Part shown: piece by piece, positions 1-6,384 of the stretch
How the letters are laid out: the number at the start of each line of letters is the position of its first letter
Numbering within the stretch: the first letter of the stretch is position 1
DNA from: a bacterium
GTDB lineage: Bacteria > UBA10199 > DSSB01
DNA: 6,429 bases
Direction of reading: 5' to 3'
NCBI GenBank assembly: GCA_030426445.1
Contig: JAUHYS010000123.1
Coordinates: 1 to 6,429 of the forward strand
The notes under the pieces: model-generated
What the model was told of the DNA's origin: nothing
Database searches by the model: none
The model's input: only the letters and a program-made list of their open reading frames with translations
Program-made: the position numbers and the translations under genes

Positions 1-7
1 GAGAGAG

Positions 8-39
8 ATCCCGGATAAATCCTACGGATTTTCCGGGAT
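8..39. repeat. Hairpin of repeat unit A
   Basis: Bases 8-15 pair with 32-39 (8 bp, ATCCCGGA / TCCGGGAT). After a bulged T at 16, bases 17-22 pair with 26-31 (AAATCC / GGATTT), closing on a 3-nt loop TAC. This gives 14 bp in total. The core differs from that of unit B, although the ends are shared. Confidence 0.75.
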
Positions 40-69
40 GACAGTTATAAACTGAGTATCTCTAGTGTC

Positions 70-108
70 ATCCCGGAATTTTTCATGGTAAATGAAAAAT
101 TCCGGGAT
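70..108. repeat. Perfect 17-bp hairpin of repeat unit B
   Basis: Bases 70-86 are the exact reverse complement of 92-108 (17 bp), with a 5-nt loop GGTAA at 87-91. The stem is long and perfect. There is no downstream T-run on either strand, which argues against a simple rho-independent terminator and for a structural repeat element. Confidence 0.85.
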
Positions 109-120
109 CTCTCCCTATCC

Positions 121-261
121 ATATGCGTAAAAAAAAAAACCGAAGGATTTTTCCGTTCCTACATTCTCTACATTCAATATTTCTTAGATCAATGCCTTAG
201 CTTGACAGCTTAATTTGGTTATTTTAGACAGAGTCATTATTAATTTTTTTGGGTGTTTATT
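121..261. other. Non-coding leader of the acetyltransferase gene
   Basis: No plausible coding frame was found. The stretch holds an 11-base A-tract (129-139), a short direct repeat ACATTC near 161-175, and the candidate promoter at 202-230. A weak ribosome-binding signal (TTGGGTG, about 249-255) lies before the ATG at 262. The remaining sequence shows no recognisable RNA gene or riboswitch. Confidence 0.5.
202..230 (+). promoter_or_regulatory. Candidate sigma70-type promoter for the GNAT gene
   Basis: A perfect consensus -35 hexamer TTGACA is at 202-207. A 17-bp spacer then leads to TAGACA at 225-230, a weak -10 that keeps the TA at its first two positions but lacks the final T. Transcription would begin near 237, leaving a short leader before the ATG at 262. 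The -35 and the spacing are strong; the poor -10 keeps this tentative. Confidence 0.4.
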
Positions 262-726
262 ATGAGTACAGATTCTTCTTTAGGTTTAAATTCTTCAGAG
301 CAATTTTGGAAAGATAGTTTGAAAGATCAAATTCCGGATGATTGGGCAGAAGGAATTGATAATTTTGAAACTGAGATTTATCTTAAAAAACAAAATAAAA
401 TTGAAGATAAAAAAATAGGCATGGGAAAATTAAAACCCATTACAAAAAATATTTTTGAAATTGCAGGAGTTTATATCGACGATTCTTATCGTTATCAAGG
501 TTATGCCGATTCAATTATTCAGCATCTATTGAAAGAAATTAAACCAGGCCAGGAGGTTTACTCTATAGTCCCCGATAAAACGAGCCCTCTCTATAAAAAA
601 GCAGGCTTTAAACAATTAGGCTCGGGACAATATCCCAAAATAATAAAAGACATCCGAGATAAAAGAGAAACTAGCTATCCAAGCTATGGTAAATTCTTAA
701 TATTAAAATGGACCCAAGAAGATTAA
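262..726 (+). CDS. GNAT-family N-acetyltransferase, substrate unknown
   Basis: A predicted cytoplasmic protein of 154 residues. The middle carries the acetyl-CoA pyrophosphate-binding motif A of the GNAT fold: a hydrophobic beta strand (IAGVYI, about 67-72) followed by R77-Y-Q-G-Y-A82, which fits the family pattern Q/R-x-x-G-x-G/A. A helix follows. The motif-B-like SPLYKKAGF at 108-116 is typical of the C-terminal half of small GNATs. There is no signal peptide or membrane segment. I chose the ATG at 262 because the GGGTG at 251-255 sits at a suitable distance; the alternative GTG at 253 would lie on that signal and add only three residues. The gene has its own candidate promoter and is convergent with the men operon, sharing 4 nt with menE at the stops. 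Nothing links it functionally to menaquinone synthesis. The family is fairly secure; the acceptor substrate cannot be inferred. Confidence 0.75.
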   Translation: MSTDSSLGLNSSEQFWKDSLKDQIPDDWAEGIDNFETEIYLKKQNKIEDKKIGMGKLKPITKNIFEIAGVYIDDSYRYQGYADSIIQHLLKEIKPGQEVYSIVPDKTSPLYKKAGFKQLGSGQYPKIIKDIRDKRETSYPSYGKFLILKWTQED

Positions 727-1871
727 TTTTTTTGTTCTAAAACCAGCTGTAAGGCTTCATTTATTTTTAATTTTCCTAATGGAGTCCTCGGTATCCAATC
801 AGAAAAGTATACTTTTTGTGCCCGAGCTATGGGTAAAACCTTCTGATTAAATTCAGACTGAACCTTCTGCCAATCAATCACAGATCGAGTAAGTAATAAC
901 ACAATATGGCGACCTTTACGAACATCAGGCAATGCCAACACAGCCCCATCACAAGAACTGACTTGAGATTTAAGACACTCTTTTAAAATTGATTGTAATT
1001 GCCTTAAATTGACTAGCTCACCACTGACTTTCACCTGATCGTCCACTCGGTGATAAAATTCAAGAAAGTCTTGCTTCACTTTTCCAACATCATCAGAAAG
1101 GCACCAGCCTTCTTTTACCGGATTATCTATAGAAATTTTTTCACCTTTCAAATAAGCATAAGTCGTCAAAAGGGACTTCCCCGAAAACATGAATCGGTTT
1201 TCTTGGTTACATTTAACTTTCAGGTGAGAAAGAATTTTTAATTGAGGGTAATCAAAATTATCTAAGGAAGAAAGTTCCGCTGTTGCAACTTGCGAACAAC
1301 ACTCCGAACATCCATAAGTGGGTAATATATTCCAATTTAACTGTCTTGCTTTTAAATATAAATCTGCAGAAAGAAAACCACCTCCCACAAAAACACATCG
1401 AAGCGTTTTAGGGGCTTTAAAATGATGAGTCACCATGTCATAAAGTTGAGCGGGCACAAAACTTAGCAAACTAGCTTTAGACTCAACAATATCCAAATAG
1501 TATTTTTTAGGGTCCCATTTTTTTTCAGGAGAATAGCAAGGAATCACTTTTGCACCCGATATAAAAGCCCTTGCCCAAACACTTAAGCCTCCCACATGAA
1601 AATCAGGCAATGCGTGTAAACAGATATCTTTTTGATTAGACTGTATGTGCCGGTTCACACTTCTTGCTGACTCTAAAAAAGCTCTCTTGGATAAACCAAT
1701 TAACTTTATATGATTTGGGTTGGAGGATGTCGTTCCCGAGCTAGCAATCCATATATGGCCTTTATATTGAGATAATTTTTCTCGAATAGAAAGCACTTGA
1801 TCAAGGATATACTTGGGAGCACGAGGGTTGATCAAAACATGACTCTCATCTGATTCCCAGGATACTTTCAT
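723..1871 (-). CDS. menE: o-Succinylbenzoate--CoA ligase MenE
   Basis: MenE adenylates o-succinylbenzoate with ATP and transfers it to CoA, giving OSB-CoA for MenB. It belongs to the ANL (acyl-CoA synthetase) superfamily. Visible signatures, numbered from the chosen start: the P-loop SSGTTSS at 44-50; YGCSE at 186-190 (A5 core, where a glutamate helps bind Mg-ATP); LSDDVGK at 258-264 (A7, ribose-binding Asp); RVDDQVKVSGE at 275-285 (A8 hinge and CoA-side loop); and PRTPLGKLKI in the C-terminal lid, with the adenylation lysine at K367. At 382 residues it is short for an ANL enzyme but somewhat below the usual MenE size. I prefer the ATG at 1871 because GGAAG lies about 8 nt upstream and it forms an ATGA overlap with the menC stop. 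An ATG at 1886 would add five residues and lacks a well-spaced Shine-Dalgarno. It is the last gene of the operon, and its stop overlaps that of the convergent acetyltransferase gene. Confidence 0.92.
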   Translation of the reverse strand: MKVSWESDESHVLINPRAPKYILDQVLSIREKLSQYKGHIWIASSGTTSSNPNHIKLIGLSKRAFLESARSVNRHIQSNQKDICLHALPDFHVGGLSVWARAFISGAKVIPCYSPEKKWDPKKYYLDIVESKASLLSFVPAQLYDMVTHHFKAPKTLRCVFVGGGFLSADLYLKARQLNWNILPTYGCSECCSQVATAELSSLDNFDYPQLKILSHLKVKCNQENRFMFSGKSLLTTYAYLKGEKISIDNPVKEGWCLSDDVGKVKQDFLEFYHRVDDQVKVSGELVNLRQLQSILKECLKSQVSSCDGAVLALPDVRKGRHIVLLLTRSVIDWQKVQSEFNQKVLPIARAQKVYFSDWIPRTPLGKLKINEALQLVLEQKN

Positions 1872-2878
1872 AAAAGTTTCTTCCATGATAATTTTGATAA
1901 AAGATCTCCAAAGCCGATTCCAACTTCTTCCTGTGGAAACAACTGAGCGCCTATTTTTTTCATACGCTCCGAAAAATCATTTTTTTTAAATAAATCATGA
2001 GTCAATAAACCGCAAAGCCCCACACCCTGAGTGTATTTTTTTTTTAAGATCGCAGCACTATAAGCAGCACCGTATTGACCCACCGGATGATCCATATAAC
2101 TTGTCACAATGACTTGTTTTAAATTTTTTCCAACAAAAGGCCTCTTTACTTTTTTAATCGAAGAAATTGCGGGTTTATAGATGAAGTATTTTACCATCGG
2201 CAATACTTTTCCATACTTTGAGGAAGGCTCACGGTCTTGTGCAAGAGACAATGCTTTTGACAGCTCTTCCCATGATTTTTTTTGGTAGACTAAAGGGTCC
2301 TCAATATATTCGATACAACTTTTTAACAGGTCAGTCATACTATCAAAATACTCAAATGCTTTTTTAAAATCTTTAAAATAAGAATTATAATCTAATCTCA
2401 ATTGAATGGATTTTGATTTTAAATAGGGGCAAATTTTCTCCAATATTTTTTTTTCATCTTCTACATTCCCTTTACTTTTAATTTTTATCGCCAAAAACCC
2501 TGGAAACAATTTATCTAAAATATCTTCATCCAGTAAAGACCAGTCCGAAATAGTCAAGTGAGACTCAGGAATTGTTAGGTTTTGAAAAAGACTTCTCTCT
2601 TCTTTTCTGGCTAAAGCGTCTGCACAAGCCAAGTCATAAGAGGCTTGAGTTAACTCAGTGAGCTTTCCTTCTTGGATGAGCTGAAGCTGTTTTTTAAGAG
2701 GAAGGTCTCCCAAATTTTCCCAAGGGTGAACACAAGAATAACCTAATCCAACTTGAGAGTTTTCTACCATCAACAAAGACCCTGAAAAAACATTTCCTTT
2801 CTGTTTAAATCGATTCAGACTCACTTTTGATTCCAACTGATAAGGGAACGACCAAATGGATTCTTTTTTTAACTGCAT
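1868..2878 (-). CDS. menC: o-Succinylbenzoate synthase MenC
   Basis: MenC dehydrates SHCHC to o-succinylbenzoate. It is a Mg-dependent member of the enolase superfamily. The 336-residue product is close to the family length (E. coli about 320). The active-site set can be traced by spacing: the KxK motif IKIK at 131-134 (K134 as catalytic base); metal ligands D163 (RLDYN), E193 (YIEDP) and probably D215 (LAQDRE); and the second lysine K235 (YKPA). The C-terminal VTSYMDHPVGQ block near 258-268 matches the substrate-capping end of the barrel. The usual DE pair at the third ligand reads DR here, so that assignment is the least sure. The ATG overlaps the menH stop by 10 nt, and only a weak AAAGT lies upstream, so translation probably depends on coupling. 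The gene contains a 10-A run (2036-2045, coding strand A) that stays in frame. Confidence 0.92.
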   Translation of the reverse strand: MQLKKESIWSFPYQLESKVSLNRFKQKGNVFSGSLLMVENSQVGLGYSCVHPWENLGDLPLKKQLQLIQEGKLTELTQASYDLACADALARKEERSLFQNLTIPESHLTISDWSLLDEDILDKLFPGFLAIKIKSKGNVEDEKKILEKICPYLKSKSIQLRLDYNSYFKDFKKAFEYFDSMTDLLKSCIEYIEDPLVYQKKSWEELSKALSLAQDREPSSKYGKVLPMVKYFIYKPAISSIKKVKRPFVGKNLKQVIVTSYMDHPVGQYGAAYSAAILKKKYTQGVGLCGLLTHDLFKKNDFSERMKKIGAQLFPQEEVGIGFGDLLSKLSWKKLL

Positions 2879-3621
2879 ATAAATGAATTTACTTTTTCTA
2901 AAAATACTTTGGAGTTATCCCAAGGAACACGGTGGGAGCTATGTGGTACAATAAAATGCTCAATATACGGGCTAAGTTGAGAGACCTCCTCACCTATTTT
3001 AACATAGTTTTCATCATATTCACCGCTCATCCACAAAACCGGAACTTTTATTTTAGACAAAAAATTTCTAAAGTTTTTTTGTTTTGCAACAGACCATTCA
3101 ACTAAAATTTTAGCTAAGACCTCTCTAGAATAATCTTTTTCTAGACGTTTTGGAGAAAAATGTGATTTCCTAAAAACAACTTGCTGAGACCACTGCTGCA
3201 TCAAAGTATTCCAATGAGTAGATAAAAAATTTTCTGCCCATTTTTTATCGGATTGATTTCTTTGTAAAACTTGCTTCTTAGTTCTTAGTCCTGGGTTAGA
3301 AGAAATAATAATAGCTTTTTTCCACAAACTAGGATCCTCCATTAATAGGTGAAAAGCTAAACGCCCACCCATAGAATAACCCATAATAAAATTGTCTAAG
3401 CTTCTATTTCTAACTTGATGACAAAAACCTTTAGCCCACTCTTGCATAGAAAAACCTTCATGAAAGAGTTTAAGCTTTGGATATAAAGACGGAAAGAAAA
3501 GCTTTATATTTTTATCTATTCTAGGGTTTAAATCAGAGTAAAAAAAATTCCAATCAGAAGACTGACCAAGAAATCCATGCAAGCACCATAAAGGTTTAGA
3601 TTTTGAAAAAGAGCTTTTCAT
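2869..3621 (-). CDS. menH: SHCHC synthase MenH (alpha/beta hydrolase fold)
   Basis: MenH eliminates pyruvate from SEPHCHC to give SHCHC. The 250-residue protein has the alpha/beta-hydrolase layout: HGFLG at 15-19 (oxyanion region); nucleophile elbow GYSMGG with S83; acid D203 in SGEYDENY; and H230 in HSSHRVP. These correspond to Ser86, Asp210 and His232 of the 252-residue E. coli MenH. I chose the ATG at 3621 because it gives the family N-terminus, with about 10 residues before the first strand. An upstream TTG at 3669 and an ATG at 3654 are in frame but would add 16 or 11 unusual residues inside menD. The start lies 26 nt inside menD, so translation is likely coupled. AAAGG about 12 nt upstream is only a loosely spaced Shine-Dalgarno. 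Position between menD and menC supports MenH over a generic hydrolase. Confidence 0.88.
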   Translation of the reverse strand: MKSSFSKSKPLWCLHGFLGQSSDWNFFYSDLNPRIDKNIKLFFPSLYPKLKLFHEGFSMQEWAKGFCHQVRNRSLDNFIMGYSMGGRLAFHLLMEDPSLWKKAIIISSNPGLRTKKQVLQRNQSDKKWAENFLSTHWNTLMQQWSQQVVFRKSHFSPKRLEKDYSREVLAKILVEWSVAKQKNFRNFLSKIKVPVLWMSGEYDENYVKIGEEVSQLSPYIEHFIVPHSSHRVPWDNSKVFLEKVNSFICS

Positions 3622-5231
3622 AAGATTTATGAAACCTTTGAGTGGCTTTTTCATTAGGGTGTATTTCAATAACAGTTGTTTCAGATAAATTAATTTTTTC
3701 GGGAAGTTTTGTATATTTTAAATAAGAAAGCCCCCAACTTTGGGCCCAATGAGAAAACTCTAAATGATGACGGTTTTGAAATTTTGGATTTTTGAACATA
3801 CTAGAAAAAATTTTCCCTCCTCCATTATTAATCACGACAATAGCAATTCTTTTTTCGGGAATATCTTTGAGCAAATAAAGAGCATTTAAGTCATACAGAG
3901 TTGTCAAATCACCAAAAATACCCCATGAAACCCCATCTACTAAACCTAAAAAAGTAGAAATCTGACCATCAATTCCATTAGCACCGCGACTCGCCATAAC
4001 ATGAAATGCTTTTTCCCGACTCGCCACGAAATCCCACTTACGAATCGGCAAACTATTGCCGACATAAACTCGACTACTCTCAGGAATCAAACAAGACAAT
4101 TGATGATAAACTGCTGCTTGAGATAAAGGCTCTAACTTTAGTAACTCGATTAACTTTTGATAATAAAGCTGATCTTTTTGTAATAACTTGAAACACCAAT
4201 CTTGATCATGATTGCTTTTATAATCACTACCATCTAATAAAATTTCTAAATCAACCTGAATGTGTTGAGCATGAGGCATGCCTTTAAATACTGATGAACT
4301 GATAGAGACTACAGGAATATGTTTTAAAACTCCTGATAAATTGCGCCACATTTTTAAGGTAGGCACACCCCCTATTTTTAAAACGCCATCAAAGTCTTCA
4401 TAATTTAAAAGTTTTTCGCCAGATTTAATCAAATAAGGGTCAAGAATTTTACTCTCTCTAATTCCTGATGTCCCTTCCGCATAAATAGGCACTTTCATTT
4501 GGCTCAAAAAATTTTCTACAGAGACTATTTCATATTCTAAAAGACTTCCTACAATGACTAAAGGTTTTTTTGATTTTGAAAAAAAATCACTCAATGCATT
4601 TCTAGCTAAAAGATATTGCGACTGATCTAAGGATTGCTTTTTTTTAAAAACAACTCTCAAGTGTTCGGCCATCCAATCCTTGTCTCTGACATTAATGTCA
4701 GTTAGAGGCTCCTCAAAACAAACATTGATATGATAGCAACGGTTCCTTAACCATGAGTGACTCGAAAAACTCTCTTCCCACTCTAAATCAATACACTCTT
4801 CAACATAATGATGAAAGATATCAACTTGTTCAATGCATTGAGGGGCTCCGGTTTTTCTAAAACGTCGCGGACGATCTGCACTGACAAGAACTAAAGACAC
4901 CCCACTATAATAAGCTTCAATTAAGGCAGGATAGAGCTCTGCAACTGCAGTGCCGGATGTCACAACGATTGCTGTAGGCTGCTTTGTTTTTTTTGCAAGG
5001 CCTAATGCAAAAAAAACCAGCAGACCGTTCATCAAACATAAAGTAACTTTTAAAGTAATTTGATTCACTTAAAGCATTCACCAAAGGAGCGTTTCTTCCT
5101 CCAGGACAAACACATATATTTTCTATAGAAAAGCGTGCTAAATTTCTTAATATTAACTCAACTAAATCTTGGTTATGATGCTTCAATAAAGGTTTTTTAA
5201 TAATATACCCATTGATACTTAATTCTCTCAT
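3596..5231 (-). pseudogene. menD: menD (SEPHCHC synthase) with a 1-nt frameshift
   Basis: MenD is the thiamine-diphosphate enzyme that joins the succinic semialdehyde unit from 2-oxoglutarate to isochorismate. The 5' part (from the ATG at 5231, GGGA upstream, 1 nt after the menF stop) encodes residues 1-74 with CPGGRNAPL (R46, equivalent to E. coli R33) and FDERSAGFF (E68, equivalent to the ThDP-activating E55). The frame then breaks in the eight-T run at 5009-5016. The original frame ends at a TGA at 4917-4919 after 30 nonsense codons. The rest continues in another frame from ALGLAK to 3596. Dropping one T gives a continuous 544-residue protein, near the usual length (E. coli 556), with SADRP (R120), Q131, SRGANGIDG (414-422), GDL (440-442) and NNGG (468-471, ThDP/Mg site). 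Family identity is certain. Whether it is a true pseudogene, a sequence error or a slippage-corrected gene is not decidable here. Uncorrected, neither fragment could be active. Confidence 0.9.
5009..5016 (-). other. Frameshifting homopolymer (T8 on coding strand) in menD
   Basis: The coding strand reads GGT TTT TTT TGC, while the conserved frame needs GGT TTT TTT GCA, i.e. seven T. Conserved MenD residues in frame 1 stop at FF and resume at ALGLAK in the next frame with no missing or extra residue. This places the indel at the run itself rather than anywhere nearby. A neighbouring run of eight A on the coding strand (4987-4994) is in frame with the conserved LAKKTKQP and needs no change. Confidence 0.88.
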
Positions 5232-5232
5232 C

Positions 5233-6321
5233 TCAATTAAGTCCCATTAGATTTTTTACAGATTGCCGTTTTGCTTGTAGTTCTTTCCATTCTTTATCTA
5301 ATAAAGATTTTTTAACGATTCCACAGCCTGATCCTAAGTAAATTTTTGAGCCTCTCCATTGAATATTACGAATCGCAACAACGCAATGAAAACTTCCATC
5401 AGGCCATGCTAAACCAAAAGGGGCTCCAAATTCTCCACGGTTTTCTTGGCAATGAAGCCTCTTTAAAGATTGTATACCCGCCTTACGATGGGAGATTCCT
5501 AAAGCTGGTGTAGGGTGTAATAACCTGACTAACTGCTCTGCAGACATTTCTTCATGAAGCTTAATTCTAATATGAGTTTCCAAATGAATTAAATTTGAAA
5601 ACTTTAATAGGTGAGTCGAAGAAACGTTTACCTTGCCATAATCTTTAAAAGCTTGTTGAATACCACGTATTACAATCCTGTGTTCATGAAGCTCTTTAGG
5701 GTCATGAAGCAATTTTTGTTCATTATCTTTAAAGGTATATTTAGAATTTTTATTATTGAGAGGTAAAGTGCCTGCTAAAGCGACAGTAAAAACAGAGTTT
5801 TTACTTTTCGTTTTAATACATAATACTTCTGGGGTGCCTCCAAGTATCCCTTGATTTCGATTCCATTTTCCATAAATCATTACATTATTGGAAACTTTTA
5901 GTAAGTTATTGATAGCATGAGAACGAAATTTACTTTCAGTTTTACAATGACCTTCCTCAAAAACAATGGGAACTGCTTTATCCCAATGATGTTCCCTTAT
6001 TTCAGATTGAATTAAATTAAAATCATCTTCAAAATCATCTTTCTGAGGATTCTTCCAAGTCACATGAAAAGACTGAGAGGATTTATTTTCTAAGAAAAAC
6101 CTTAGATCATTTCTTGAAATCTCAATATGATGCGGATAGGTCATCCAGGGCTTTTTAGTTTCTAAGTAAAAATCAGGCGTATAAAACATCAACTGCTTAT
6201 CTTTTCTTGCAGCATAGTGGATCGGTTTACCCCAACAAAGAACAACTTTAGAACCCTTGGGTGAAAAAATTGCTCCCGATTTTAAAAAACTCTCAAAATC
6301 AAAATTAGAGAAATTCCCCAT
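5233..6321 (-). CDS. menF: Isochorismate synthase MenF
   Basis: MenF converts chorismate to isochorismate in a Mg-dependent step that commits chorismate to menaquinone. The 362-residue protein shows the chorismate-binding domain motifs in order: DKAVPIVF with K115 at the position of the catalytic base (K190 in E. coli MenF); GGTPEVL at 161-167; AGTLPL at 183-188; DPKELHEHRIVI at 207-218; HLETHI at 246-251; LHPTPALG at 268-275; GAPFGL at 299-304; VAIRNI at 315-320; and GSGCGIV at 330-336 followed by EWKELQAK. It is shorter than E. coli MenF (431), mainly because of a reduced N-terminal half. The ATG at 6321 has a good purine-rich Shine-Dalgarno (GGAAGGG, about 5 nt away). It heads the operon and is followed 1 nt later by menD. 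An EntC-type siderophore role is possible for the family, but the men context decides for MenF. Confidence 0.93.
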   Translation of the reverse strand: MGNFSNFDFESFLKSGAIFSPKGSKVVLCWGKPIHYAARKDKQLMFYTPDFYLETKKPWMTYPHHIEISRNDLRFFLENKSSQSFHVTWKNPQKDDFEDDFNLIQSEIREHHWDKAVPIVFEEGHCKTESKFRSHAINNLLKVSNNVMIYGKWNRNQGILGGTPEVLCIKTKSKNSVFTVALAGTLPLNNKNSKYTFKDNEQKLLHDPKELHEHRIVIRGIQQAFKDYGKVNVSSTHLLKFSNLIHLETHIRIKLHEEMSAEQLVRLLHPTPALGISHRKAGIQSLKRLHCQENRGEFGAPFGLAWPDGSFHCVVAIRNIQWRGSKIYLGSGCGIVKKSLLDKEWKELQAKRQSVKNLMGLN

Positions 6322-6355
6322 CCTTACCCTTCCAATTATTTACTCTTATTTTTTC

Positions 6356-6384
6356 ATTCTAAGTATTTCTTTATTGGGAGTCCA
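6356..6384 (-). promoter_or_regulatory. Candidate promoter of the men operon
   Basis: Reading the minus strand, TGGACT (6379-6384; four of six matches to TTGACA) is followed by exactly 17 bp and then TAGAAT (6356-6361; five of six matches to TATAAT). Transcription would begin near 6349, about 28 nt before the menF ATG, leaving room for the GGAAGGG ribosome-binding site. The fit is reasonable, but in AT-rich DNA such matches occur by chance. The window ends 45 nt further on, so an upstream co-transcribed gene cannot be excluded. Confidence 0.4.

Larger units (their letters stand above)
3..113. repeat. Pair of inverted palindromic repeat units (head-to-head)
   Basis: Two related units face each other across a 22-nt spacer (44-65). 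Unit A is 3-43 and unit B is 66-113 on the opposite strand. Their outer ends are perfectly inverted: GAGAGATCCCGG at 3-14 against 102-113 (12 bp). Their inner ends are too: CCGGGATGACA at 33-43 against 66-76 (11 bp). The interiors differ in sequence and length, yet each unit is itself a hairpin. The look is that of a dispersed palindromic repeat (REP or small MITE-like element), but no second locus is visible here to prove dispersal, and no target-site duplication was identified. Neither hairpin is followed by a T-tract, so intrinsic termination is not supported. Confidence 0.8.

Noticed and set aside
3..113. CRISPR-like repeat-spacer array
   Set aside because: There are only two units, in opposite orientation and of different length, and their cores are palindromic. 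No regular spacing and no cas genes are present.
129..150. Intrinsic terminator on the minus strand (11-T tract after a possible stem)
   Set aside because: The sequence before the T-tract forms only a 3-bp stem (GGA/TCC) before mismatches, and no minus-strand gene ends close to it.
1050..1241. 63-residue ORF on the + strand
   Set aside because: It lies wholly antisense to the conserved hinge and adenylation region of menE, and I see no recognisable motif; an antisense shadow.
3622..3669. Longer MenH from a TTG at 3669 or an ATG at 3654
   Set aside because: The extra residues precede the normal MenH N-terminus, would increase the overlap with menD, and give a protein longer than the family. 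The ATG at 3621 gives the expected 250 residues.
4006..4191. 61-residue ORF on the + strand
   Set aside because: It is antisense to conserved menD sequence, with no family features.
3596..5068. A separate 490-residue MenD starting at 5068
   Set aside because: The first 18 or so residues from this start are not MenD-like. The protein would lack the PGxR loop and the ThDP-activating glutamate, which are encoded in the other frame just upstream.
4917..5231. A stand-alone 104-residue protein
   Set aside because: Residues 1-74 are the MenD N-terminus; the last 30 are out-of-frame nonsense that overlaps the real MenD frame. It is a fragment of menD, not a separate gene.
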